A stretch of DNA of 64,000 bases from Cinnamomum chago (taxonomy: Eukaryota; Streptophyta; Magnoliopsida; Laurales; Lauraceae). Within the stretch, counting starts at the first letter, position 1. The number at the start of each line of letters is the position of its first letter. Position numbers and translations under genes: made by a program. Shown piece by piece: positions 1 to 12,409 of the stretch. The DNA lies in contig CP142461.1 in the NCBI GenBank assembly GCA_038049695.1, positions 29,023,001 to 29,087,000 on the forward strand, in the 5' to 3' direction. Under the pieces are notes generated by a model. The model ran no database searches. It was not told the origin of the DNA and worked only from the letters and a program-made list of their open reading frames with translations.

Positions 1-2093
1 AGAGCCCATCCTTTCTCTATCATTTATATAATGAAAAGAGCAAGCACGCACGACAAGCACGATATACATAATATAAGCACGACACGATTTCCCACAAAGA
101 CGGGAATTCCGGCCGCGGAACCGGACACGCACGATGTGTAATAAATACACGACTAGTCTGCAGACAGTCCACATGTTTAAAGACCCCCAGACAGTGGATC
201 AAACCGAAAGGGCAGTCTAAGCTCAGTGGTGTTTACTTAATTCATGAATGCACAAAACACGTGAAAGACGATCAAAGCATGTCGAGATAAAAAGGGGGAA
301 ATCACTTATCAAAACACGACGAACACGACTAGCAAGAGGCATAATAATTATGCATAACACGCTTAGGAAGTGATCCCCTTTTTCTTGAAACAAAACTTCA
401 AAACAAGCTTATACTTGAAACTCAAAACAAGTGCACGTTTATACTCATCGTACCAAGACGGAAGTTCAAAAACAAAATCTGACAAGCATGTGCTAAGGCT
501 ACTAATTGACCCTTGTGTAATTGAAACCCCAAACGTCAGAAAATACAAGAATTGGTGTCCCCGAAGTTGGGTTTCATTTCGAAGTTCCATTTACACAATG
601 TCAAGTTAAAACCCTTAACATAGTCTAGTTTTCAACCCTCAAGAAAATACACAAAATGGAAAAAAACTCATCTTCCTGAATCTGGCAGGTTCGCACGTTA
701 ATGACACTTCGCTCGAGCGAGACAGTTCGCTCGAGCGAACATTACAAGGCGTAGACCGTTCGCTCGAGCGAATATTGGCTCGAGCGGATAATAAAATGCG
801 TTCGAACGAACTTCTCTCTGCCTCGTTCCATAGCAGACAGTGGTTTGTTCGCTCGAGCGGACCCAGGGGTCGCTCGAGCGAACAGGCTGCTGCCTGAGCT
901 CGCTGAGTGCAGAAATCTCCTTTCCTTTGCACATCTTTCACTACATTCTTCTCCTTCTTCTCATCCACCAACCACATATCATCCCTTGAGCCTTCATGCT
1001 CACCAAGGGTTCATTTATCACCATTTCCCATCCAAATCAAAAGAAAACATAACCATGAAGCTTATAAACAAGATAAATGCACAATTTCTAAAATACAATG
1101 AAATCCAAATACACATGCATCATTCCTATAGAGATCACTTGCCTTGACCAAAGCTAACAATACTCTTCTTCAAGCACTTCCTCAAGCTAAATCCCACACT
1201 ACAAGAACCCAAGAGAAAAACCACACAATCACTAAATCTTGAAAACAAGGAACCATTTTACCAAAGGGTTTGCAAACATGGAAAACATGCTCTTCAAGGA
1301 ACCAAAAGACTTCATGAAATACAAGGATTGAAGCTCTTACCTAACAATGGCCAAACAAGAAAGAAGAGAGGAAATGTAGAGCTTGTCCCAAAAGAAGCTC
1401 CAAGAACTTGTATGGATAGAGAGCTTGCAAGGGAAGGAAGAAGGTGAAGAGCTTGGAATTCTATTTGGAGTTCTCTAACCAAAGCATGCAAGGGAATGGA
1501 GAAGAAGAGAGAAAGGGTTTCCTTGCCCTAACTTCAGAAAAATTGCAGAGAATGGGGGAATGAATGAAATGAGAGGGAGAAGGGACTTAAGCTATGGAAA
1601 TGGGTCCCATTGACTTGAATCTTGAAGTGACTCAAACACGATCTTGCGGGCCTCGGATGACTTCGACGAAGAAGGATAAAATGATCGTCGAAATATCTAG
1701 TTTCCAAAAAGTATATTTTTGACATGGTTTTGAGATCTCGAAAATTGTGTCCAGATTTGTGCATAAAAGGCAATTTTACCCTCTTTGGGCCAAAACATGG
1801 GTTTTTGGGCTTCGAACACGAATGGGCTTAAAACGAAAGTTGTAACACATAACAAGATCATTCAAATGAAATCAAAATCACACTCACACGAAAATCGATA
1901 CGATCTTCCCAAGCTTACACGTGCACTCAAGCCTTCCTGAGTGTGTCTAATTAATACTAAACGTTCTCAAATTTTCCAAAGCTATGTCCAAGACTAAACT
2001 AATCATTTCTAACCCAACAACCACTAAACTCACTTAGGACTAAACACACACTAATCGCACACTAATCGAATAGGTCTGGGTCGGGGTTTAACA
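1..2093 (-). mobile_element. Truncated LTR of gypsy-type family A (minus strand)
   Basis: This stretch is the reverse complement of 37749-39853 over its whole length, with small indels. The LTR begins at 2093 (minus strand TGTTAAACCCCGACCC) and runs off the left window edge. Because the other copy is 2787 bp, about 0.7 kb should lie outside the window. No coding capacity is visible; the open frames inside it are mirrored in the other copy and match no family I know. It may be a solo LTR or part of a longer element, since its other end is not seen. Confidence 0.9.
709..881. repeat. Cluster of TTCGCTCGAGCGAA-type palindromes in LTR A (left copy)
   Basis: Seven perfect palindromes built on CTCGAG or TTCGAA lie within 173 bp: 709-720 (12 bp), 725-740 (16 bp, GTTCGCTCGAGCGAAC), 759-772 (14 bp), 778-785 (8 bp), 799-808 (10 bp), 850-859 (10 bp) and 870-881 (12 bp). 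The spacers between them are unrelated to one another. The matching cluster in the other LTR A copy is at 38962-39170. Confidence 0.95.
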
Positions 2094-2228
2094 CTAGTGG
2101 CTCCTTGTCCTCAGCAGTCTTTTTCCCTCCTTAAGCAAAAAGGGTTTCTTCCTTTTGTTTCTCCTTCTACTTCTCCTCGTCGACATTTTCTCCTCTTTTG
2201 AAACAACCAGAGAGATGAGAGGAGGGAG

Positions 2229-3029
2229 TAGGGCTACACAAAAAATCCAATTTCACCGCAAAACCGAACCGAACCGACCGAACCGGGCTGTTCGAATCAG
2301 TTTATAGTGGATCGGTTTGTTTAACAGTTTGAAAATCATAAAAACCGCTTACATTGGTCGGTTATTGGTTTGAGCCAACGGTTAACCGCTTAAACCGAAC
2401 CGACCATATGCGACAACTTAAATATTGCATTTTTACTATTTTAGCCTTAGGGTTTTATTTTTTACTACTTCCAAAGTTAGAGTCGACAACTCCATTCTCA
2501 CATAAACTCAATAGTCAGCACTACCTCAGAGGGTATCATGTGGAATGAATGTTTCACTGCAAGCTAGTTATCGTTTTTTTTTTTTTTGTGTGTGTGTGTG
2601 TGCGCGCGCTTTTGTTTAGTCCAAAAAAAGGTATCATGTGAAATGAATGTTTCACTGCAAGCTAGTTATCGTTTTTTTTTTTTTTTTTGTGTGTGCGCGC
2701 TTTTGTTTAGTCCAAACTCTTTTTTTGGAGTAGTATTATTTTTTATATGCGTTTAGTCCAGTCTGGATTGTTGGATTTTTATGTTTGCACCAAACATTGG
2801 AACAAATGCAAAGGACGGGATATCATCATTTTGAAATTTCCAATGTCTAATTTACGAAAAAAAAAAAAACAACGGTTTAACCGACCGAACTGTTGGGTTT
2901 GGTTCGGTTCGGTTTAAGCCCTCTTCATCGATCGGATCGGACCGGATCGGTTAATTAAAAAACCGACAGGTTCAGTTTGGTTATTGGTTTTAGTGTTAAA
3001 CCGATCCGAACCGCCCATGTGCTGCACTA
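2229..3029. mobile_element. hAT-type MITE rich in AACCGAACCG motifs
   Basis: The element starts TAGGGCTACACA and its other end, read on the opposite strand, is TAGTGCAGCACA (9 of 12 match). It is flanked by an 8-bp duplication, GGAGGGAG at 2221-2228 and AGAGGGAG at 3030-3037 (7 of 8 match), which is the size expected for hAT transposons. Both subterminal regions carry many ACCGAACCG/CGGTTCGGT motifs in inverted orientation. There is no transposase, so it is non-autonomous. The middle holds a tandem duplication (2532-2622 and 2630-2715), each copy with a poly-T tract followed by a GT/GC run. Confidence 0.7.
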
Positions 3030-3037
3030 AGAGGGAG

Positions 3038-5289
3038 GGGTTGAATTTCATTTCGTGGTTTCCTTTTTGGCTTCCTTGCTTTTCATTCGGTTGTCAGTGT
3101 TTTTTAAACGTTGAAAGCCCACACATGATGAGCCCACAATAACATTATCATGAGCTCAGGGGAGAAACTGGTAGCTTGTTTTTAACATTAGTGTTACAAT
3201 TAATTTCAAAGATTTTAAAAAATATATAAAACTTTTGGATCATTTTCAAAAAAGTATATGAAGATTTGAGTATTACAAAAAAGTATGAACATTTTACAAA
3301 GTTCTTTCTATCAAATCCTCTCCATAATGAAATTTTAAGAAATGACAGAAATGCCCTTATATTTCAAATGTTCCCTTTAATGAGTAATTAAGAGAATTGA
3401 TCAAGTCCAATCCAAATGACCTAGTGGGGCCCACTTCAACTACCATTTTGTATGGATGGATTGAAAAAGGGGATTCCAAATGCCTAAAAAATAGCATAAT
3501 TAAATTATTGTGATCATCAAAATCAAAATAGCCAATTTTGGGAAGGAAAAAGGTTAAGAAAAGACAAAAACATATAATAAGGGAAGGGTATTTTTGTCAT
3601 TTATCAAAAAAATTATGGAGATGATTTGATTGGAAGAATTGTGAAAAACATTTTTTTACTTGGGTGATTCTGAACACACCACCGGCTTTTCTGAGCACAC
3701 CTAGCTTTTTAAAAAAACACTTACACATGATGAAAATACATATAAATTACACGCATATCTCATGTGCACAGGTATGAAATGTTGTGCACATGATATATAC
3801 ACAGTTTTCTCCAGCCGTGCACCACTTCTGAGCACAACTCCGAAACTCTGTGCACCCTTTTTTCTGTACACGGGTAGAGCAAGTTCATCAATCATTATCA
3901 AAAGAAGCTTTGTTCGGGTGATTTAGTGTTGTTTATTAAGCACAGGAGTGGGAAGCTCTTTGTGGGGATTCATCGGGCAAGATCAACACTCGGCGGTGGT
4001 GTTGGGCGGTGGAAGATGGAAGATGGGAGAGGGAGATGAGAGGAGAGGGAATGCCACCTGCGACGACGGGCGGCAGGCGAGAGGCAAAGAATGGAAGAGA
4101 AAGAGGGATCGATAGAGAGCGCAAGAGAAAGAGGGATCAGTAGAGAACGGGGAAGGAGAGAGGGAGAGGAAAGAAGAGAAGAGGAGGGTATTTTTGGTAT
4201 TTTTGGCAATACGGGTGGGATCAACAAAAGAGGTGGGTGCAAATAGAATTTCCCTTTTTACTTTTTGAAACATGCAAGTCTTCATGTACTTTTTTTTAAA
4301 ATGAACCAAAGGTTTTATACTTTGTTGAATTTTATATATATATATATATATATAGTTAGAACTATATAGCTGAGGGTTTTTCTCCTAGCCGGCCTTTAAT
4401 TTAGGGAATCAGGGTGGTTCTCAATATAGGAAGAACCGAGTTGGTATTATAGGCCAAGAAAAACCAACTAAGTATTTTTGGTACCGCTGCTTATGGGGCT
4501 GGGACCCAAGAGAGCCCACGCTAGTAGAAAGTAAAAGCCCACATGGTGGAAAGGAGAGCCCACACAAGTGGGAAGAGAAACCCACAAAGTAAAGGTGTAA
4601 AAGGGACCGTGTCGGCCGTCTAAAGCTCGCGTGTGTCATGCCCAAGTTGGCAGTGGCCGGCTGTGCTGGTCCACATGCCTTCTGTCCTTTTTCTTTCTTA
4701 TAAATTTTCAAAACTTACACATAATGCTACATGTGGATTACAAAGAGTATCTTCCCAATGCTCCCACTTTAATGGTTTGATTACCTTCTTCGGAAACATA
4801 ATTTATATCCATTATCCATCTGAATTAATGTATGCTAATACTCAAAAGTTAATGCCCATATGAATTAATATCATTTTGGAAAAGATAATTCCCATTCTAC
4901 CCATAACTAAGGCCCATAACCCATTGACTGGGCCACCTCTACCACAAAGTGTGATGAGTGGTATACATCATGGTCAATCCCTCGACAGCCGGGTAGCAAT
5001 GGGAGCTGCTAACCAACTAAGTAACCCAAAGTCTTCGCAACTAAACATTTTGTTTTTGCATCTAAACTGTTTCTTTACATCAAACATTGCTTCCTTTGAC
5101 GTCCTTGGGACAAGTACTTATCTCTCGTGATTGAGTTTAGCTTACCCATTCAAGCCTAATATCACTACCATCACCAAATCCTTCTGAATAGTGGTTTTGT
5201 AAGGCCACATGTGGACGGGAGGAAATTTCGCCTCACAAATCCAACCAGCGACTTGATCAATCATGAGGCAATAGATGGCCAGCCTAAAC
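3038..5289. other. Anonymous intergenic DNA
   Basis: No gene is recognised. It is AT-rich with short imperfect repeats. A purine-rich tract (about 4010-4190) and a (TA)n microsatellite at about 4334-4353 are present. The open frames on the minus strand at 3936-4309 are serine/proline low-complexity products of the purine-rich tract and are not taken as genes. Confidence 0.6.
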
Positions 5290-5470
5290 TTCTTTTTTTT
5301 TATAATGAGGGTTCCTAGCCCTTTGGGTCAGAATAATCCCTACGGGCTCAGGAAAGAAAGCAGGGTAAAATTCCCCTGTGGCCCCAGTGTAGTAGTGCAG
5401 TTTCGAACCCACAACCTCCGGATGCAAACCGTGGTCCTACGCCAATTGAGCTACCCATTGGGGTTAGATG
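5290..5470 (-). mobile_element. tRNA-derived SINE
   Basis: Read on the minus strand from about 5465, the sequence has a tRNA-like head. The A-box-like TAGCTCAATTGGC is followed about 36 bp later by a B-box-like GGGTTCGAAAC. A body of about 110 bp follows, ending in an A-run at about 5290-5297. This is the pol III promoter layout of plant tRNA-derived SINEs. The head does not fold as a functional tRNA by eye. A target duplication is not obvious. Confidence 0.7.
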
Positions 5471-6149
5471 GGCATTCTGAGTCAATTCTCCCTTGAGTTG
5501 ATGGTCCAAGTGTAAATGTAATAGCCGAACCCAAAAGGTAGAATCGAGTGACCTGATTGATTTAAACTGCTTCAATTAAAGATAACATATAATGAACAAT
5601 ACACACTAGTAAATAGAATCATCTTCCAATTAAAAAAGTTGAAACTAAATGTGGAATCACCTTCCAATTTATTAACTTCCCATCATCCATTTAACAGAAA
5701 AAAAAAAAAATTACCATTTTTTGTTCTACAACGGAGAAGTACCTCAGATAGCCACTCCTATCTCGGTCACAACAGCCAATTCAGCACAGAAACGAACCCA
5801 ATAGCATGGAAAATACAAATTTGTACTGTTTAAGTGAACCCATAACTTCTAATTGATTGCACCCACAAATGGATGTGAATTAGGGATATTTTCAAAAACG
5901 TCCATCAGTCTTGGGGTTTTTTTATTTTTTCAAAGAGAATCTCTGTGAATTGATAATAGCAAAAAAATTATTATGGCTTCTATAAATACCAATTGGTTTC
6001 CATCCCTTACATTTTTCTTGTCATTTTTTCAAAATGAACCTATTACAACTCTTTTACCCTCTGCACCTAAATCAAGGGGTCATTTGTTTTTAGTCATTTA
6101 CATATGTTAATGACCTACAAGCGTAATGGATACGCACCATTACATTTGT

Positions 6150-7560
6150 TTTCAGTCAATTACACATGAGGTGTGTAAAGTTGATGCGAAGAGATAGTAT
6201 AAAAATGAGCTGAAAATCAGCCCAGAATTTCCATACCACACATGTGGTGAACCATTACGCACTGTACTATTCTTAGGCGGGATGAACAATGTAACAATGT
6301 TTCCATGGCAATCCCAAAATGCCAATTTGATCCGTCCAAACTCTTCCAAAGCTCAAAAGCGGCTATAGAAATAATTTTGAGCCGTTGGGTCATTATACAT
6401 CTTGAGATATTTGCAAAAGATTTCAGACCGTTAGAATGTACTATTTTTCACTTTTGGGGACCCAATTGTTGTGCCCAATTGTTGTGCAAACCTATATTAT
6501 GGGTCCCAAAATCAATATCCAAACTGCTATTCATGTTAAGACGGACCAAAATAGGCATATGGTCAAATATCAACCGTTGATTCTTTATATATTTCGAGAT
6601 ATTTTGAAAAAAAAGTCCAAACTGTTGGATCATAATGTCTAGACTTCTGTGGGCCCCTTTTGCAAAATCAGAGCCATTCAATCTCTTTAGAAGGTTTAAA
6701 ATGGCTATGAGGCCAGATTCATCATGGATTACGAAAAAACTTCAAAAAAAAAAAAAAAAATGAAAAACTTACCGTTGATCATCTGTGGTGTAAGAACAGA
6801 AGGCAGAAAGAAGCCAGAGTTGGATAAACAATGTTTTTGAACTCTATTTGGGTTGTGATTTACATATACCTATTTTTTTGTTGCGGAACCCTCTCTTAAA
6901 GGTCCCACCTTAAAGATCTGAACCATTAATATTGTTAAGAATGTCCACAGCGGTCATAGTGTCAATTTTCAACTGTGGATTCATCACAAATTTTTAAATA
7001 TTTGCGAGAAAAGGTCCAAACCATGGGATCATGAGATCTGGATTTCTATGGGCTCCATTTCAAAAATCTGAACCATTTAGTCAGTTCAGAAGGTGAAAAA
7101 ATGGCAAGAAAAATGCATAACCGTTGGTTGTCCATGGTGAAAAACGATACTAAGTCGAGCATGAAGTGAACGGAGCGATTATATACTAGTTACGATTTTG
7201 GCTTTGTAACCCTAACTTTTAGGTCCCACAATCATGATCCAAACCATCCATCATGGTCAAATAGTCTAAAACGACTAATAGGTCAATTTTCAGATTCCTT
7301 TTACATTTTGAGACATTTGCAAATTAGTCTACACCCAAAAAAAAAAAAAAAATTTAATTTCTATGGGACCCACATTGAGAATCCAAACCGTCCATCCCTA
7401 GCAACCCAAGAACAGCCATGTTCAAATTTTAAGGCTTGATTCATGGCAAATTGCGAGAAAATGGTAAAAAAAAAAAACTTGTGGCCGTTTGATATAGGAT
7501 AAGGAAATCTACAAATTTCGTAATGATTGTCAAACATGGATTGCAGTAAGTCTCCTAAAT
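6150..7560. repeat. Diverged reiterated block of about 0.2-0.3 kb units
   Basis: The same phrase order recurs several times with heavy divergence: a 'gagatatttgcaaaa'-like stretch, then 'ccaaac(c/t)gttggatcat', then 'ctatgggccccattt', then 'aaccattcaat'. Examples start near 6390, 6590, 6990 and 7300. The arms of the hairpin at 21331-21546 carry the same phrases, so these appear to be relics of one MITE-like family. No coding region is visible. Confidence 0.5.
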
Positions 7561-8500
7561 CCTTAATGAGGATATAAGTACAAGAAGAATGGAGGAATCC
7601 TCTCTAGTCACCAAGCATGCCCTAAGGGCCGGTTTGTTTGGAATAATTGTGAGAATTATTATCTGCGAGAATTCTAAGAATTCCAAATGCTACCCCAAAG
7701 TAGAATTCAAAATGCTCAACCGCCCTTTGCCATTTGAAATGATGAAATTCTGGGTATTCATAGTCATTTCTTTACTAGCATTCAAAGAATTCCTATCTGA
7801 AGAATTTTTGAATTCCCAAATATAGTGGAATTCCTAAATGCTCACTTGTACTTGAGCATCTAGAAATTCCATCAAAAAGCAAAGAGGGTGGGATTCGTAA
7901 ATTCTCAAAGGTCATTTAATTTATAACTTATTTTTTTAAAGTTCTACCTCGTTCTGTTCTTAATACTGGTGATGTTAGGACCGTTGGTCTAAGTTTACAA
8001 CGGACAACGGAGGCATATATTTATCAACCAAGAGACATTTCGAATGGAAGATGGATTTTAAAAGATATCTTATGGCCCGTTTGATAGTTTTAGATGTAAA
8101 ATAAAGTGTCTTAAAGCATCAAATCAAAAGAAAATAAAATATAATAGGTTATGATGGTATTTTGTTTTTAGTTGTTTAGTATGGAATCTTTTTACTTGTT
8201 GTAGAGAACAGTGGAGCTTTTTTGTATTTTAGTAGAGAAAGGAGGTTTCTTTTTTTCTTTTTTTTTTCTTATATAAAATAGAGGGAACTTTAAATTAAAG
8301 TGCTATTGATGTGACCCCTTGTCTGAAAAATGAAGGTTTTATTTGATTTTTACTAATCTAGTAAAGTGGCAGACGAGCCCCAAGTACACGTTTGTGTAAC
8401 CCATTTCTGCACAAAGAGGAGTTTTTCTACGAAAAACTCTTTTTTCATATATTTGGTTCACCAGTTTTCCGCGGAACCGCTTTTTCCCCACATTAGCTTT
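7561..8500. other. Anonymous intergenic DNA with MITE-like scraps
   Basis: No gene is recognised. Phrases such as GGGCCGGTTTGTTTGG (near 7627) and TGGCCCGTTTGATAG (near 8074) resemble termini of plant hAT-type MITEs, but matching opposite ends were not found. Confidence 0.4.
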
Positions 8501-8737
8501 TTTCTTCCTATGCCTACAAATAGACTTCCAATAGGGGCATGGGAAGTCCATCTCCACATAAAATTGACCCTCAATTTCCTCACTCTCACCCCCACTCTAA
8601 CCAGCCACCCTCTTTCTTTTCTTCCTATGCCTGCAAATAGACTTCCAATAGGGGCATGGGAAGTCCATTTCCACAGAAAACTGACCATCAATTTCCTCAC
8701 TCCCACCCCCACTCTAACCAGCCACCCTCTTTCTTCG
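8501..8737. repeat. Two-copy tandem repeat, 117-bp unit
   Basis: The segment starting 'tttcttcctatgcct' at 8501 is repeated from 8618 with only a few substitutions. The open frames on both strands here (PIGAWEVH and its reverse reading) exist because the duplicated unit is free of stops, not because of a recognised protein. A C-rich run (8738-8775) follows. Confidence 0.9.
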
Positions 8738-9131
8738 CCCTCCCCTCCCCTCCCCACCCCACCCACCCACCCTTGCAGTAGTTTTCACTAAGAAATCCGC
8801 AGCTCCAACAAACAACATTTGCACCAATTCATCGAGGAAAAACTTTTTGCACCAAACATGAATTTCTAAATTCCTCAGAAAAAACCTTTTTCGATGTATT
8901 TATAAACCATAGAATTTGTTGATGTGGCACTTTCATCTTTCCATGAAAGTTGTCCCCTAAGAGCAAGTTGGGCAACGTTCCACAACAAAGAATCCTCACA
9001 AATTTTCAAGCTTCCATGGAAAATCCATATTTGGAAAATATCTCTAAATGGCATAAAAGAATTCTTGCATACTCATTTCCAAGTATTCTTCCCTCAAACC
9101 TCCCCCCATCATGTGCCAATATATTACCCCC

Positions 9132-9328
9132 TGTTAGAAAAGAGAGAGACTCAGAGGAAGAGGATTAGAGAGAGAAGAAAGAGCTTTTCTATTATCTCAT
9201 TATCTGTGTGTATAAATACAAAGGGAGAAGCCTATTTATAGGCAAAGTAATCTCATAAGAGAGGAACCCTAATTTTAACCTTAAATCATCTTAAGTAGGC
9301 ATCCATCCAAGATCTATATCTCATAATA
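9132..9328 (-). repeat. 3' LTR of the copia element
   Basis: On the plus strand it starts TGTTAGAAAAGAGAG and ends CTCATAATA; the expected terminal CATAACA has mutated. It matches 18261-18456 closely and includes a TATAAATACAAAG TATA-like stretch. Confidence 0.85.
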
Positions 9329-9437
9329 CTCCCCTTTGGATGACCACCACTCTTCAAATTGGTGGGCATAAAAAGGAGTTGTTCAGGCAAGACCCTCAAC
9401 CAGGAAAGACAAAATACCTAATTTTGCAGTCTCTTTT

Positions 9438-9465
9438 GGGTTGGGGGGGGGGTGGGGGGGGTGGG
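9438..9465 (+). other. G-tract with quadruplex potential
   Basis: Four G-runs (3, 10, 8 and 3 guanines) separated by one or two thymines. This satisfies the simple G3+N1-7 pattern for a G-quadruplex. It lies just inside the copia element's 3' end. Confidence 0.7.
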
Positions 9466-10707
9466 TTTCACTATTTACATTTTGTGCATAGCGTCTAGAC
9501 GGTTCACCATCACAATCATATCCCTTCTTGCATATTTGATAATAACAACAAACAAAACAAAATCATGTCTTCTTGTCGCTTTTAAGTCTGAGCACACTTC
9601 GAGTTAAGGCACGGGTTGCCTTGATTCATTCAATCTTGCAAACTTGTGCCTTCTATTCCTCTAAAATACCCACAACACCCCTCCGAATTAAATGAGGATT
9701 AATAGTCAGGTTTTCCATATGTTTTTTTTTTTTCTTTTTTTTTCAAAAGTGGTTGGTTTTGGTTTTAGGAGTGTAGGGGTGGTAAAATGTTGTCCTACCT
9801 GCTAACCCCTCTAATCCGACCCATTAAGTTCTGTGCACTTACACAGTAAGTTTGAAGCATGGATCTGGATTTTTATATTTTTGCTAGGGAGATGTTCTAA
9901 TGAGAGAATCTCTCACTTTACTATGAGAGATAAGATGGGGGCCTTTCATGATCTCTCATAGTAAGATAAGAGATGCTCTCACATGAGCATCTCCCTTTTT
10001 GCTAAATGCACACAATCCAGCCACCTATTATGACTCTCTTATATTTAGCAATTACTAGCAACACCTCGTGCTATGCACGGACCACAAAACCATAAAACGT
10101 ACAGACTAAGATGTATTATTTTTATTAAATAATTTATTTAGTAAACTGTTTAGTCATTTCTTTGTTGTTTTTTTTATTTTTATGAGTTTTTCCATATGTT
10201 TTATTATTTACGTGAGGTATAAATGGAGGTTGCTGAAGCATGGGCAGATGTAGGCTACACAACTTACAATTAGATGGTTTTTGAGTTATCTGGATGCTAA
10301 AGTCTAAGAGATATCATAATAAAGTTTTAAAATAAATGCTTCGGAGAGAATCTTTGTCAATCCAAGCCCATATTAAAATTGGGTCTTAGGAACACAGTCT
10401 GGCCCAGCCTTTGTGACAAATCAGGTTCACAATTATGGTATAACTCATAGTGATCAGTACCTATTATTAGTTAGGTCCATAATTGACCCATAATCAGTCA
10501 TTGATAATGTCGGTATCCACATGTGTAATCTAGGTATTCAGGTTTTAACAAACAAACTGTTATAGTATGAACACCTTAGTCATGATCATTCAAACGTTCT
10601 TGTAGTAGGTTGGCAACCCCTTTTCATTTACCTTCACTAAGCCACCTTTTGACATTATTCATTTATATAATATCCTATTGAGCAAATTGAGGCTTCAAAG
10701 ATCCTGA

Positions 10708-12070
10708 TGATGGGCCGATGATTATGATATGATTAACCTAATTGGTACTCTTGATCATTTACTCTTCATCAAGTACTGTTAATTTTCATGCCCAACACCC
10801 TTGTGTTTGGGCTATGCGTCATCCAAGATCTGCGACCTACTGATAATCAATCACAATCATCCAAATACCCATCCATCTTGATCTAAGTACTTTTGTACTA
10901 CTTGGGTTAATTAATTTGCATGGATCCATTGAAATCTCAACCATCTAATTGGTGGGTCATTCGATCTATATATGGATCATGACTAAAAAGAAAGTGGCAT
11001 GGTGATTTGGCTCTGTGCCTCATCTAAAACAGTGTTTGCCATTTGACATGGATGAGTATTAATATCAGTAGTGCAAAAGTACTTAGGTCAAGATGGATGA
11101 GTATAATTGGATGATTGTGATTGATTATCAGTGGGGCCTCATTAGAACAGTCTGCCAACCAACTTTCCAATTTTTTTTTTTTTAATATCAAAACCTGACT
11201 CATTTAGTCATGATCATTCATGATCATTCAAAGATGGTTTGACCATCAGCATTCTACTCCTCTTCTAAAAGATGGTTTGGCGGACAGGGCCCACCTTTGA
11301 TTTCCAAATCTTTAAAAACTGAGAAATGGGGTTTCTAAAATCAAATTCAAAGACAACCATGTACAATCATCATCTCATGATGGGCCGATGATTATGATAT
11401 GATTAACCTAATTAGTACTCTTGATCATTTACTCTTCATCAAGTACTGTTAATTTTCATGCCCAACACCCTTGTGTTTGGGTTATGATGCATCCAAGATC
11501 TACAATGTGTGCGGACCCACTGATAATCAATCACAATCATCCAAATACTCATCCATCTTGATCTAAGTACTTTTGCACTACTTGGGTTAATTAATTTGCA
11601 TGGACCCATTGAAATCTCAACCATCCAATTGGTGGGTCATTCCATCTATATATGGATCATGACTAAAAAGAAAGTGGCATGGTGATTTGGCTATGTGCCT
11701 CATCTAAAATAGTGTTTGCCATTTGACATGGATGAGTATTAATATCAGTAGTACAAAAGTACTTAGATCAAGATGGATGAGTATTTGGATGATTGTGATT
11801 GATTATCAGTGGGGCCTCATTTAATATCAGTGAGGCCTTATTAGAACAGTTTGCCAACCAACTTTCCATTTTTTTTAATATCAAAACCTAACTCATTTAG
11901 TCATTATCATTCATGATCATTCAAAGATGGTTTGACCATCAGCATTCTATTCCTCTCTTAAAATATGGTTTGGCCGACAAGGCCCACCTTTGATTTCCAT
12001 ATATTTAAAAACTGAGAAATGGGGTTTCTAAAATCAAATTCAAAGAAAACCATGTACAATCATCACTGTA
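10708..12070. repeat. Two-copy tandem repeat of about 670-bp units, each with an inner inverted repeat
   Basis: The phrase 'tgatgggccgatgattatg' starts at 10709 and again at 11379, and similarity runs through the whole unit. The tail of the unit recurs a third time at about 12262-12352. Inside each unit a roughly 60-68-bp inverted repeat (minus the ends, 'ccactgataatcaatcac' facing 'gtgattgattatcagtgg') encloses about 170 bp (second copy about 11518-11813). This is the shape of a small MITE that was duplicated together with its surroundings. No coding region. Confidence 0.85.
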
Positions 12071-12409
12071 TTAATTCGCACCTGAGCATTCACACAAAAT
12101 CAATGCATACAGTCTAAATCAAAGGGGTTTCATCGGATCTAATGGCTGTGATTCCTCATCCTTGGTAGGCCTCATTAAATCGACGGTCATCGTAAGTGAG
12201 AGACATCGTCCTAATTACTTGTAATCAGATGCTCCTCAATACTTGTAATCAACAAATCTTTATTGACCATCAGCATTCTATTCCTCTCCTAAAAAATGGT
12301 TTGGCTGACAGGGCCCACCTTTGATTTCCATATCTTTAAAAACTGAGAAATGGTGGCAACGTTAAGTGCTGGCCCTCTCTCTATGGACCTCGTTGTTGCT
12401 AGGATATCC

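Noticed and set aside
709-881. Palindromes with CTCGAG could be cloning linkers or vector artefacts
   Set aside because: They occur at corresponding places in two diverged LTR copies, with different flanking bases and different lengths, and other families have different motifs. This is genomic, not linker DNA.
5290-5470. Functional tRNA gene on minus strand
   Set aside because: A- and B-boxes are present, but no complete cloverleaf, and the sequence continues into a SINE body with an A-run.
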